DNA from: Gammaproteobacteria bacterium
GTDB lineage: Bacteria; Pseudomonadota; Gammaproteobacteria; Xanthomonadales; Marinicellaceae
DNA: 64,000 bases
NCBI GenBank assembly: GCA_041395445.1
Contig: JAWLAO010000002.1
Span: 434,001-498,000, forward strand
Direction of reading: 5' to 3'
The translations under genes were made by a program, and so were the position numbers. Under the pieces are notes generated by a model. That model ran no database searches and had not been told where the DNA came from. It saw only the letters and a program-made list of their open reading frames with translations. Position 1 is the stretch's first letter. Each line of letters opens with the position of its first letter. This document shows positions 33,191 to 42,281 of this stretch, piece by piece.

Positions 33191-34593
33191 AATCTGAAAT
33201 AAATAAATGGGTTGTAGCTACCACTGGCGATATTTAACAATGATAAAAGAAAAATTGATATATAATACATTTCAAACATGATTTTTAAGATTGTAACTTT
33301 GATATCAATTTGTAAATATTCTTTCATGTTCATCTGCCTGAATAAAAAATGATAGATTGGCATTGAAAAAACTGTAGCAAATATAAGCGTTACAGATAAC
33401 GAACTAGTTAAGTATAGAGAGGGTACAAACTCAATCGTTTGACCTTGTCCTAATCCAAACATTGTCTTGAGGAAATAAACCAAGTGATTGAAGTCCTCTG
33501 CTCTAAATATAACCCAACCTATTACTACTACGAACAATGTATAGGTATGGCTAAACAACCGCCAACTGGTATCAAGAAGTTTTTTAAATCCCAATCGTTC
33601 GAGTATTAAAAAAAATCCATGATATGCCCCCCAAATTATAAAAGTCCACGCAGCACCATGCCATAATCCGCACAACAAGAAAACTACCATTAAGTTGATA
33701 TAAGTGCGAAAAGGTGAAACCCTGTTACCTCCAAGAGGGATGTATAAATAATCTCTAAACCATGATGACAAACTCATGTGCCATCTACGCCAAAACTCAG
33801 TAATTGATTTTGAAATGTAAGGATAATTAAAGTTTTGAGGAAAACTAAAACCCATGATTAAACCTAAGCCAATCGCCATGTTTGAATATCCGGCAAAGTC
33901 GAAATAGATTTGTAATGAATAACTAAAAGCACCCAACCAAGCAGTTGAGGTTGTAAGGCTTGCTTGATTTAATGCAAAAATAGCATCTGCTGATACAGCA
34001 ACAGTATTGGCAATCAGTGCTTTTTGAGCCAGTCCTATAATAAATATCCGGACTCCTTTAGAAATGTTATCGAGGGTGTGAAACCTTGTATGAATTTGTT
34101 CAGCAACAGTTTTAAATCGTACGATAGGACCGGCAATTAACTGAGGAAACATCGAAATATAAAGTGCCAGATTAAAAATGTTTTTCTCAACCCGAGCCTC
34201 CTTACGATAAACATCAAACAAATAGGATATCGCCTGAAAGGTAAAAAAAGAAATTCCTAATGGTAAATGCACCTGTGATTCTGCTTTGAAAAAACTGATG
34301 TTTTCACCCAAAAAATTAAAATACTTGTAGTACCCAAGTAACACTAAATTAATTACAATCCCGGAAACAAGAACGGTCTTTTTAGTGAGATTAAAATTTT
34401 TATCAATCAATATTCCAAAAAGATAGTTGAGTCCAATAGATACCAATAAAAGAAGAACATACCCGGCTTCGCCCCAAGCATAAAACAACAAACTGGCGAT
34501 TAACAAAACCGTATTTTTAAAAGGAGTAATAAAATATAAAACCAAAAACAGCGGGAGAAAATAGAATAAAAATGTAATTGAACTAAAAACCAT
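33187..34593 (-). CDS. MBOAT membrane O-acyltransferase (AlgI-like)
   Basis: 468 residues with about eleven hydrophobic helices. Family signatures are FYFLPLFLVLYF at the N terminus, FAGYSNMAIGLGLIMGF, FWRRWHMSLSSWFRDYLYIPLGG and the catalytic His in LCGLWHGAAWTFIIWGAYHG. It is a close relative of alginate acetylase AlgI and supplies acyl groups across the membrane to the SGNH protein encoded just downstream. It lies 1 bp from the GDPD gene, forming a three-gene minus-strand operon that converges with the CotH/VTC unit. Confidence 0.95.
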   Translation of the reverse strand: MVFSSITFLFYFLPLFLVLYFITPFKNTVLLIASLLFYAWGEAGYVLLLLVSIGLNYLFGILIDKNFNLTKKTVLVSGIVINLVLLGYYKYFNFLGENISFFKAESQVHLPLGISFFTFQAISYLFDVYRKEARVEKNIFNLALYISMFPQLIAGPIVRFKTVAEQIHTRFHTLDNISKGVRIFIIGLAQKALIANTVAVSADAIFALNQASLTTSTAWLGAFSYSLQIYFDFAGYSNMAIGLGLIMGFSFPQNFNYPYISKSITEFWRRWHMSLSSWFRDYLYIPLGGNRVSPFRTYINLMVVFLLCGLWHGAAWTFIIWGAYHGFFLILERLGFKKLLDTSWRLFSHTYTLFVVVIGWVIFRAEDFNHLVYFLKTMFGLGQGQTIEFVPSLYLTSSLSVTLIFATVFSMPIYHFLFRQMNMKEYLQIDIKVTILKIMFEMYYISIFLLSLLNIASGSYNPFIYFRF

Positions 34594-34594
34594 A

Positions 34595-35425
34595 TTAATT
34601 TAGAACCTGATTTCTATGAGATAGAATTTTATTGTCAGACAAATACATATAATCCGTAACCGTGCCATCAACACCTTCATTTACAAGTTTTTGAAATTCT
34701 TCCGGGTTATTAAGAGTCAGAGTATAGATAGTTAAATCCCTAAATCCAAATTGTTTTAACAAAGTCTCAAAATATTCTTTTTTGGGCTGGACAGAAATTG
34801 CATAAAGTTCTTTAGTTTTTAAAAATTCAACGATATCAGAGTTCAACTCCAAAGTTTTATACATAGCAAACATTATGTTTTTCTTGTTAAATCCCAGATT
34901 AATAATTTGTTGATATTCTTCCAGTTTGTACATTTGCGGGATGATTCTTTGATATGGATTTTTAATTGTTTTTATGATTTTTTTTAATCCCTCGAGATTA
35001 TTTTTTTTTATATCAGCAACCAATATCGCATCAGGATGATTTTCCATCCAGTTGGCAAACTGATTGAGCGAAAGTTGAGTTTGGCTAAAACTCATTTCAA
35101 ATGTCATAAACTCCTTTAAAGTAGGAGGTTCTTTAGAACTCTTACCAAACAATCGTTGATATGTACGACTCCAGTCATGAATTAATACGAGCTCATTATC
35201 ACTGGTCCAGTTGAAATCCATTTCAAAATATCGAAGTCCAAATTCATAGTTATGATTTATGGCTTCCAGTGAGTTGAGATAGATCAGACCATTAATGCCA
35301 CCACCTGCGTGGGCTATAAAAAGGGGTTTTCTTATTGGTTTGACATCAAAAAACCTATTGAAAATAATAAATGCTAACAAGAAAATGATTATTGAAACAA
35401 TTATGATTCTCGTAGGTTTTTTCAT
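34595..35425 (-). CDS. Membrane-anchored glycerophosphodiester phosphodiesterase-like protein
   Basis: 276 residues. One N-terminal membrane helix (IIIVSIIIFLLAFIIF) is followed by the GDPD barrel: FIAHAGGG (His39), FEMDFNWTSD (Glu68, Asp70) and LIHDWSRTYQRLFG (His83), then LVADIKKN, IIPQMY and a C-terminal VDGTVTDYMYL. The catalytic pair and metal ligands are present. It may cleave glycerophosphodiesters from lipid or from a glycerol-phosphate-decorated polymer. It is the first gene of the GDPD - MBOAT - SGNH operon, an arrangement suggesting work on one surface polymer. Confidence 0.85.
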   Translation of the reverse strand: MKKPTRIIIVSIIIFLLAFIIFNRFFDVKPIRKPLFIAHAGGGINGLIYLNSLEAINHNYEFGLRYFEMDFNWTSDNELVLIHDWSRTYQRLFGKSSKEPPTLKEFMTFEMSFSQTQLSLNQFANWMENHPDAILVADIKKNNLEGLKKIIKTIKNPYQRIIPQMYKLEEYQQIINLGFNKKNIMFAMYKTLELNSDIVEFLKTKELYAISVQPKKEYFETLLKQFGFRDLTIYTLTLNNPEEFQKLVNEGVDGTVTDYMYLSDNKILSHRNQVLN

Positions 35426-35559
35426 TATTTCTTGAAGTTAATTTAAACTCTTATTATGTTGAGGCAAAAAAAGGCCTAATTATAAACATTTATCCAGACT
35501 AAACAAGAAATTGGCTATAATGTAGGGACTCGGGAAAATAGCATATCAGTTTTTAAAAA

Positions 35560-37053
35560 ATGTCTGAACAATTAAAAAATTATTACGCAGCTGTGGATTT
35601 GGGTTCCAACTCCTTTCATATGATTGTAGCTGAGATGATTGATAACCAGATGCATGTTATTGATAGTCATAAGGATATGGTTCGGTTGGCTGACGGTTTG
35701 GATGCCAAAGGGAATCTTAGTGAAGAGAAAATGAAGTTTGCCATCCAATCACTGCGAAAAATTGGTCAAAGAATAAAACACATTCCCAAATCACATGTTC
35801 GGATTGTCGGAACGAACACACTTCGATTGGCAAAAAATGCCAAGGTTTTTATGAAAAGAGCTCAAAAAGCTTTGGGCAAGTCTATTGAGGTGATCTCAGG
35901 CCGTGAAGAAGCAAGAATTTTGTATCTGGGCGTGGCTCATAGTATTCAAAATGATGAACACAATCGATTGGTGATTGACATTGGTGGTGGTTCGACAGAG
36001 TTAATTATTGGCAATGATTTTACTCCGATATTACGAGAAAGTTTACACATGGGATGTGTGAGCTATACCAACAAATTTTTTTCTGATGGTTTAATTACGC
36101 CTGAAAACTGGAATAAGGCTGTGTTGCATGCTCACAGACAGGTAGTTCCGATTGCTTTGGAGTATAAACAATTGGGTTGGGACTTGGCAGTTGGCGCGTC
36201 AGGAACTCTGAGAGCGACTGTGAGTGTTCTTACAGAGAATGGACTAACAAATGAGGGAATTGATCCGCAAAGTTTAAATCAGTTGATTGAAAAATGCTTG
36301 CAACTTGGAAGTATTAAGAAACTAAGTCGAATAAAAGGATTAAGTCTGCAACGAATGCCGGTGTTTATTGGTGGATTGGCAATTATCAAGGGTTTATTTG
36401 ATGCTTTGGACATCAAGCGTATGATTGGTTGTAACGGAGCCTTGCGAGAAGGTTTGATTTATGATTTGAGTGGTCGCCTCAATCACAATGATATTCGCAA
36501 AAGAACAATCGAAAAGTTATGCAAACAGTTTGAGGTTAATATCTTTCAATCTGAGCTTGTGCGAGCGAGCTTGAATAAAATGCTAGATATCCTTAATCTA
36601 AAGTTAAGCGACAAACAAAAAAGATTGTTAAGGTGGGCGACAAAACTCCATGAGCTTGGTCTGAAAATATCCCATTCGCACTTTGAAGAACATGCTGCAT
36701 ATATTTTGAATCATGCGGATATGCCGGGATTTGCTCAACACGAACAAGATAAACTGGCAGCAATTATTGCATCACAAAGACGAAAAATTAAGACAGAGTG
36801 GTTACAGAGACTTTCACGAGAGCAAAAAGAAAAAGTGATTCCTTTGATAGTACTGTTTCGTTTGGCGGTTTTATTGAATCGTTCCCGTGTTGAAATTGAG
36901 TTTGGACTCGAGAGAATTGAAATAGATAACAAGAATGTTTCCGTCTATTTCAACCAAAACTGGCTGGAGGAACATCCTCTCACCCAAGAAGATATGTATG
37001 CTGAAATAAATTATATGAAAGCACTGAATATAAATTATAAATTATTCAGTTAA
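35560..37053 (+). CDS. ppx: Exopolyphosphatase / GppA-family phosphatase
   Basis: 497 residues. N-terminal ASKHA ATPase-like fold: YYAAVDLGSNSFHMIVAE, VRIVGTNTLRLAKN, SGREEARILYLGV, and VIDIGGGSTELIIG, all standard Ppx/GppA motifs. A C-terminal HD-like helical domain (from about residue 310; LHELGLKISHSHFEEHAAYIL) completes the full-length form. It hydrolyses long-chain polyphosphate or pppGpp. TATAAT at 35516-35521 is a likely -10 element. The stop overlaps the end of the convergent TraB-like gene by 12 bp. Confidence 0.93.
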   Translation: MSEQLKNYYAAVDLGSNSFHMIVAEMIDNQMHVIDSHKDMVRLADGLDAKGNLSEEKMKFAIQSLRKIGQRIKHIPKSHVRIVGTNTLRLAKNAKVFMKRAQKALGKSIEVISGREEARILYLGVAHSIQNDEHNRLVIDIGGGSTELIIGNDFTPILRESLHMGCVSYTNKFFSDGLITPENWNKAVLHAHRQVVPIALEYKQLGWDLAVGASGTLRATVSVLTENGLTNEGIDPQSLNQLIEKCLQLGSIKKLSRIKGLSLQRMPVFIGGLAIIKGLFDALDIKRMIGCNGALREGLIYDLSGRLNHNDIRKRTIEKLCKQFEVNIFQSELVRASLNKMLDILNLKLSDKQKRLLRWATKLHELGLKISHSHFEEHAAYILNHADMPGFAQHEQDKLAAIIASQRRKIKTEWLQRLSREQKEKVIPLIVLFRLAVLLNRSRVEIEFGLERIEIDNKNVSVYFNQNWLEEHPLTQEDMYAEINYMKALNINYKLFS

Positions 37054-37923
37054 GTCCCATGCATTAACCCAGTCAGTTTTCACCGGTTTGAAATTAAAGT
37101 CGGTAATAAGCAGTTCTTCCATTTCAGGCATGTGTGCAGCGCCATAGAAAATAGCGAGCTTTTTATGGCCTTTATCCAATTGTTCTCTTAATACTTTTAA
37201 TGCTTTCAGGTTTCTTGTTGTTAGAATGGTTGAGCCTTCCTTGCCCTCTAGAGCATTCATTACCGGATCCATCTCAATAAACTGAACAGCCACTAATTGC
37301 TTTAGCTTAGCTTCTCTGTTGTTTGAAAACATGGCAAATATCAAATCCATATCGTTAATTGCATTTGGGTTTGTCGCTTGCTGTTGCATACCAACTAGCC
37401 ACATACGCAAAAACATGGATAAAAACGATTCTCCTTTTTCATCCATGCTTTTGACAAAATCGTCCGGTGAAATGTCTGCATGGACAAAGTTTTCAGCATC
37501 ATAATCCACCTCATCCAGCTGAAAAGTCAAACCAAGAACATTTTTCATACCATGCTGAAGCGCTGACAACATGCTTTTGCCCTCACCTGCACTTTTATCG
37601 CTAACTTTTGTACCCTCAGGAGCTACTAATTCATAGAGCACAGCATCATAGTTTTTAAATAAGGAGTTGAGAGACTCATAATATGACTTATCACCAACAT
37701 GAACAGCACTGATTAAGTCCACATAAACATTTGAGGGGTAATTGTTGGCTGGAGCGTATCTCACATTAGCCAATTGTAGATACTGAGGGGCATTGTTTTC
37801 ATTATACTGAATTCGTAAAAACTGAGTTTTATCATTTTCGACTTGTGAAGAAACGTTAGTTTGCTCCTGAGAGTTGACAATGAGTGCTGTTAACAGGGAG
37901 TAAAATAAAACAAATAATTTCAT
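37042..37923 (-). CDS. TraB/Tiki-like (EreA/ChaN-fold) secreted protein
   Basis: 293 residues with a signal peptide (LFVLFYSLLTALIVNS). The pattern VDLISAVHVGDKSYYESLNSLF, then YDAVLYELVAPEG, and near the C terminus KLAIFYGAAHMPEMEELL corresponds to the conserved GxxH, ExxE-like and GxxH elements of the TraB/GumN/Tiki superfamily of putative metal-dependent proteases. No C-terminal membrane helix is found, so it is probably periplasmic. Substrate unknown. It converges with ppx (12-bp overlap). Confidence 0.68.
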   Translation of the reverse strand: MKLFVLFYSLLTALIVNSQEQTNVSSQVENDKTQFLRIQYNENNAPQYLQLANVRYAPANNYPSNVYVDLISAVHVGDKSYYESLNSLFKNYDAVLYELVAPEGTKVSDKSAGEGKSMLSALQHGMKNVLGLTFQLDEVDYDAENFVHADISPDDFVKSMDEKGESFLSMFLRMWLVGMQQQATNPNAINDMDLIFAMFSNNREAKLKQLVAVQFIEMDPVMNALEGKEGSTILTTRNLKALKVLREQLDKGHKKLAIFYGAAHMPEMEELLITDFNFKPVKTDWVNAWDLTE

Positions 37924-38047
37924 GTGGTTAATAGATACAAACAGAACACCAATTCTAAGGTCTTATGATTAGACTTCAAGGTTTATCTGTTGATTCTTTG
38001 TATATCAATGAGTTATTGGTAAAGTTTTTCGATTGTAAAAATGTTGT

Positions 38048-38053
38048 TATAAT
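38048..38053 (+). promoter_or_regulatory. -10 element for LOG-family gene
   Basis: TATAAT 26 bp upstream of the ATG at 38079. No good -35 is seen at 17 bp. It argues for the short form of the protein. Confidence 0.45.
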
Positions 38054-38078
38054 GCTCTTTTTTTCAAATTCGAATATT

Positions 38079-38651
38079 ATGAAATCATTAGCCGTTTATT
38101 GTTCGTCCAGCAATATCATTCACCAAGACTACTTCGAGGCTGCGAGAATGCTTGGAAAAGCGATGGCTGAGAAAAGTTTTCAATTGGTTTATGGCGGAGG
38201 AATGGTTGGATTGATGGGAGAAGTTGCCCGTAGTGTCAAACAACACGGTGGTAAAACTCTGGGCGTGGTCCCTGAAGCTCTCAATTTAGATAATGTTGTT
38301 AACGATATTGATGACGAGCTCATTATTACAACAGGAATGAGGGAAAGAAAAGCCATTATGGATGACAGGGCTGATGCTTTTCTGGGCTTGCCCGGTGGTT
38401 TTGGAACTTTTGAAGAAATGTTTGAAGTTTTGACCTTGAAGCAACTTGGCTATCATAATAAACCGATTGTGTTTCTTAATATCAGAGGATATTACGATAA
38501 ATTGCTCGATATGTTTGATCATATTTATTCAGAACAGTTTGCGAAACCGGAATACCGACAGCTTTATCATGTTTCAGAAAATGTGTTGGATGTGATTGAT
38601 TATTTGTCAGAATATCAACCTCCTCAACTGCCTGATAAATGGTTTGTATAG
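38079..38651 (+). CDS. LOG family protein (nucleoside 5'-monophosphate phosphoribohydrolase)
   Basis: 190 residues from ATG 38079; an upstream in-frame ATG at 37965 would add 38 residues unlike the family. The motifs GGGMVGLMG, RERKAIMDDRADAFLGLPGGFGTFEE and LKQLGYHNKPI define the LOG family, which releases the base from nucleoside monophosphates (cytokinin activation in plants, purine salvage or stress roles in bacteria). The PGGxGTxxE substrate-binding motif is intact. A TATAAT at 38048-38053 is a likely -10 element for this start. Confidence 0.93.
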   Translation: MKSLAVYCSSSNIIHQDYFEAARMLGKAMAEKSFQLVYGGGMVGLMGEVARSVKQHGGKTLGVVPEALNLDNVVNDIDDELIITTGMRERKAIMDDRADAFLGLPGGFGTFEEMFEVLTLKQLGYHNKPIVFLNIRGYYDKLLDMFDHIYSEQFAKPEYRQLYHVSENVLDVIDYLSEYQPPQLPDKWFV

Positions 38652-38798
38652 GCTTTCTAAAATCAAATATGACATTTATGTTACAAAATTGAAGTATTTG
38701 TTATATTTGTAATAAGTCTCGAAATTATTGTTTCCAAATAAAAATGCCTGAAGGTCGTTTTGAGGTAAAATGAACTATTCATTTTATCGAGAGAAACA

Positions 38799-39476
38799 AT
38801 GGTCAAAAATATTATTTCTGAAATGTTGGGAAAATCACCTGTTTTTCCAATTCAGGGGCATATAAAAACAGCTTATAAAAGTGCTGAGTTATTGCCGGAT
38901 TTATTTCGTGCTGCCAATTTGAATGACTGGAGCAAAGTTGAATCTATCAATGCAGAGATTCGCAAATTAGAAAATGAGGCGGATGAGCAAAAATTGAAAA
39001 TTCGCTCCAATCTTCCGAAAAGTCTTTTTATGCCGGTTCCGAGACAAGATTTGCTTGAGCTCGTTTTGGTACAAGATCGAATTGCTAATTTGTCTAAAAG
39101 CATATCCGCTATGGTCAAACAAAGAAAAATCCAGATTCCCGCAGAATTCTTTGATGAGTTTATGGAGTTTGTTGAGCTTTGTGTGAATGCAGCGAAATCA
39201 GCACGTAAAAGTGTCAATGAATTGGATGAGTTGTATGAAACTGGTTTCAGAGGTGCAGAAGTCGACCTCGTTCAAAAGTTGATTGATAAACTTGATGTGC
39301 TCGAAACAGAAACAGATAACAAACAAGACTCTGTGCAACAAGCTTTATTTAAAATTGAAAAGCAGTTGGATGCAGTTGAAGTTATGTTTTTATACAAATT
39401 AATTGACAAGGTTGGCGGAATCGCTGATCAATCGGAAAGAGTGGGTCGTCGCTTAGAAATCTTATTGGCGAAGTAA
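38799..39476 (+). CDS. PhoU-like DUF47 protein
   Basis: 225 residues, all-helical, the DUF47/TIGR00153 family related to PhoU. Visible motifs: VEHINAEIRKLENEADE-like (VESINAEIRKLENEADEQKLKIR), FMPVPRQDLLELVLVQDRIAN, and a C-terminal helix LIDKVGGIADQSERVGRRLEILL. Such proteins control the adjacent PiT phosphate transporter, here 15 bp downstream. It probably binds metal clusters through the acidic helices. No Pho box is evident upstream. Confidence 0.92.
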   Translation: MVKNIISEMLGKSPVFPIQGHIKTAYKSAELLPDLFRAANLNDWSKVESINAEIRKLENEADEQKLKIRSNLPKSLFMPVPRQDLLELVLVQDRIANLSKSISAMVKQRKIQIPAEFFDEFMEFVELCVNAAKSARKSVNELDELYETGFRGAEVDLVQKLIDKLDVLETETDNKQDSVQQALFKIEKQLDAVEVMFLYKLIDKVGGIADQSERVGRRLEILLAK

Positions 39477-39491
39477 TCAAGAGGAAATATT

Positions 39492-40745
39492 GTGGATTAT
39501 CAAACTGTTTTTATCACCCTTGCAGGTGTTTTTGGGCTTTTTATGGCCTGGGGTATTGGAGCAAACGATGTTGCAAATGCGATGGCAACTTCAGTTGGTT
39601 CAAAAGCAATTAGTATTAAAACAGCAATTATTATTGCGGCAATTTTTGAATTTGGCGGAGCAGTTCTTGCCGGCGGAGAAGTAACATCAACCATTCGTAA
39701 AGGAATTGTTGACTCAGCAACTTTTGAAGGGGCACCTGAGCTATTAATATACGGAATGCTGGCATCATTACTGGCGGCCGGTATCTGGTTGTTGATTGCG
39801 TCCAAAAAAGGTTGGCCGGTTTCTACAACTCACTCAATCGTCGGAGCAGTTGTAGGTTTTGCCGCAATTGGCGTCGGAATGGATGCTGTGAATTGGGGTC
39901 AGGTGGGAAGTATTGTAATGAGCTGGGTAGTCTCTCCACTTACTTCCGGAGTTATTGCTTTCTTGTTATTCCAAAGCGTTCAGGTTTTGATTCTTCGTAC
40001 TGATGATCCTTTAACAAAAGCAAAAAGATATGTGCCGTTTTATATCTTTTTAACAGCTTTTTTTATGACATTAGTAACAATCAAAAAGGGTTTGAAACAC
40101 GTTTCAGATATTAGTTTTAGTTCACAAGAAGCCTATCTCTATGCAGCATTGATTGGCGTGGTAGTGGCTGTAATCGGTGCAATTTTCATTAGTAAAATTC
40201 AACCCAACAAGAAGAAAGAAAAAGATTTCCACTTTTACACTGTAGAAAAAGTTTTCGCAGTACTCATGGTCATTACCGCGAGTGGTTTGGCGTTTGCACA
40301 TGGCTCAAATGATGTGGCTAATGCGGTAGGTCCTCTTGCAGCGGTTGTATCAACAGCAAAAACCGGAATGATTACAGGGAAATCAGCATTGGATTCATGG
40401 ATATTGCTGGTTGGTGGTATCGGTATCGTTATCGGTCTGGCTACTTATGGTAGAAAAGTGATTGCCACTGTTGGTAAAAAAATCACCCATCTGACTCCTT
40501 CAAGGGGATTTGCTGCAGAGTTGGGTGCTTCAATGACGATTGTTGTGGCATCATCAACAGGAATGCCAATTTCAACAACTCACACTTTGGTTGGAGCCGT
40601 TCTGGGTGTCGGTTTAGCGAAAGGAATTAGTGCAATTAATCTGACAGTTGTTCGAGGAATTTTTGCATCTTGGTTGATAACAATTCCAGCCGGTGCTGTA
40701 TTGTCGATTATTTTCTTCTTCATCTTTAAATCCATTTTCGGATAA
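39492..40745 (+). CDS. PiT-family inorganic phosphate transporter
   Basis: 417 residues from GTG 39492, with a ribosome site GAGGAAA. The duplicated PiT signature is present: GANDVANAMATSVGS near the N terminus and HGSNDVANAVGPLAA in the second half, each followed by WPVSTTHSIVGAVVG and MPISTTHTLVGAVLG. About ten membrane helices. It takes up phosphate (or metal phosphate) with protons or sodium. It is co-transcribed with the PhoU-like gene and followed by a strong terminator. Confidence 0.96.
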   Translation: MDYQTVFITLAGVFGLFMAWGIGANDVANAMATSVGSKAISIKTAIIIAAIFEFGGAVLAGGEVTSTIRKGIVDSATFEGAPELLIYGMLASLLAAGIWLLIASKKGWPVSTTHSIVGAVVGFAAIGVGMDAVNWGQVGSIVMSWVVSPLTSGVIAFLLFQSVQVLILRTDDPLTKAKRYVPFYIFLTAFFMTLVTIKKGLKHVSDISFSSQEAYLYAALIGVVVAVIGAIFISKIQPNKKKEKDFHFYTVEKVFAVLMVITASGLAFAHGSNDVANAVGPLAAVVSTAKTGMITGKSALDSWILLVGGIGIVIGLATYGRKVIATVGKKITHLTPSRGFAAELGASMTIVVASSTGMPISTTHTLVGAVLGVGLAKGISAINLTVVRGIFASWLITIPAGAVLSIIFFFIFKSIFG

Positions 40746-40755
40746 AATGAACCGT

Positions 40756-40792
40756 AAGGACTCCTGTGCATTCGTTGCAGGAGTCTTTCTTT
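40756..40792 (+). terminator. Rho-independent terminator after PiT transporter
   Basis: Stem GACTCCTG / CAGGAGTC (extendable by GCA/TGC) followed by TTTCTTT, about 14 bp after the stop. Confidence 0.85.
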
Positions 40793-40858
40793 GCTTGCAT
40801 AATTATTATCGCAAGTTAAAATAGTTGGCTATGATTTTAAAAGCCGACTATTTCAACA

Positions 40859-41803
40859 ATGTTTCCACCTGATTTGATAGAGGAAAGAATTGCCTCAATG
40901 GCTCAGGCTGAGGCATTATTGCATGATCAGGCGACTGCCACGGATAATTCGTTACGATTGTGGTATCAGTGGTATGAACCAAGAGTTGGTGACAAACATG
41001 TACGAAAATTGACAAAAAAAATTGTCACTATTGCTTATGCTAGAATGGCATTACGAAATGGCTCTTTAAGCCTTAATCCTAGAAGTTATCATAGCGAAAA
41101 GCATATTGATGACCTATTCAAACGCCTTATAAAAATCTCAGCATTGCAAGAGGGTTCAGAAATTCCAGATTATGGTTGGACATTATTGTCTCTTTTTGTC
41201 AGTTGCCATGATTTAAGACAATCCGAGACTCCAAATGTGAGTGATTGCGTCGGTTCAAATGAGCAAGCTAGTTTTCAGGAATTATTAAGACTTTTGGAAA
41301 AATATGATACAAAAGATTTAATAACAAAAGAACATAGAAATGTACTCAAACTCATGATTCACGGTAGTACATTTGGACGTAGCGAAGACAACAGAGGCAA
41401 TATTTATAATGGAAAACTGTTGAAATATCTTCTGGTTGATAATACTGAATTTTCTGATACAGATATAGAATTGGCATATATTGCTTGTGACATTGATACT
41501 GCGAATGTTGCTGCGGATCTGAAAGATTATGCCCGATCCAGTATCAATGTTTACAATGAAATTCAAAATGTATCTCCATCAATGATTAGTGCCAGAAAAT
41601 TTTTTGGCGAACAACAGGAGCAATTTTTCTTTGAACTACAGAAGTTTGACTCTAAACTTTGCGGATTGGCATTTGAAATGGGTAAAGAGAAAAATGCACC
41701 TCTGGTCAAACAAATTAGTCAGAAAATCAAGCAGCTTGATAATACCTTAACTAATGACGAGGTGGTAAAGCGATATGTTTCCTTGGTTAAATCGTTAGCT
41801 TAA
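40859..41803 (+). CDS. HD-superfamily-like putative phosphohydrolase
   Basis: 314 residues, soluble. A His in SYHSEKHIDDLFKRLIKI and an HD doublet in LLSLFVSCHDLRQS resemble the first two elements of an HD domain, and a later HGSTFGR and an acidic VDNTEFSDTDIELAYIACDIDTAN could supply the remaining ligands. I do not recognise a named family. It overlaps no gene but ends 1 bp before sixA, so it is probably co-transcribed with it and the rhomboid gene. Function unknown. Confidence 0.6.
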   Translation: MFPPDLIEERIASMAQAEALLHDQATATDNSLRLWYQWYEPRVGDKHVRKLTKKIVTIAYARMALRNGSLSLNPRSYHSEKHIDDLFKRLIKISALQEGSEIPDYGWTLLSLFVSCHDLRQSETPNVSDCVGSNEQASFQELLRLLEKYDTKDLITKEHRNVLKLMIHGSTFGRSEDNRGNIYNGKLLKYLLVDNTEFSDTDIELAYIACDIDTANVAADLKDYARSSINVYNEIQNVSPSMISARKFFGEQQEQFFFELQKFDSKLCGLAFEMGKEKNAPLVKQISQKIKQLDNTLTNDEVVKRYVSLVKSLA

Positions 41804-41804
41804 A

Positions 41805-42281
41805 ATGATAAGAAAAACCATTTTTGTAGTCAGACATGGGTATGCAAACTCACATGCGGAAACAGACTTTGCCAGGACTTTAACAGAAAAAGGAATTCAA
41901 GCAGTGAAACAAACTGCCGATTTTATAAAAAGCTTTTCAGAAAACTTGTCACAAAAAATACAAGCTTGTATATGTTCGGCTGCGGAGAGAACCTCGCAAA
42001 CTGCAAAAATAATTTGCAGCCATTGCGTGATTGATTGTGTTGAGACAAAAAAAGAACTCTATTCAACGTATTCCGGAGAGTGGCTCAAACAAGTTGAGAA
42101 CTCGCCATTTGAAACATTGTTATTGGTTGGGCACAATCCTACATTGAGCGAATTAGTCACCCACCTTTCTGGACAAAGAATCTATATGAGCCCATCGGAC
42201 TGTGCGGTTGTCTCTCTTGAAATTAAAGAAGATGGCATTATTTATCCAGCTGAACTAATCGCTTTTCACAGCAATGAATAA
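41805..42281 (+). CDS. sixA: SixA-like phosphohistidine phosphatase
   Basis: 158 residues of the histidine phosphatase superfamily. The RHG motif is VVRHGYA (His11), followed by the SixA-typical ARTLTEKGIQ, CSAAERTSQTA and the second catalytic His in LLVGHNPTLSEL. SixA removes phosphate from phosphohistidine in phosphotransfer proteins. Its 3' end overlaps the rhomboid gene by 8 bp. Confidence 0.9.
   Translation: MIRKTIFVVRHGYANSHAETDFARTLTEKGIQAVKQTADFIKSFSENLSQKIQACICSAAERTSQTAKIICSHCVIDCVETKKELYSTYSGEWLKQVENSPFETLLLVGHNPTLSELVTHLSGQRIYMSPSDCAVVSLEIKEDGIIYPAELIAFHSNE

Noticed and set aside
37965..38078. N-terminal extension of the LOG-family protein
   Set aside because: The 38 extra residues do not resemble the family and include a TATAAT promoter element.
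38650..38798. Pho box upstream of the PhoU-like/PiT unit
   Set aside because: The 150-bp gap has AT-rich TGTTA-type words but no pair of CTGTCAT-like repeats at the required spacing.
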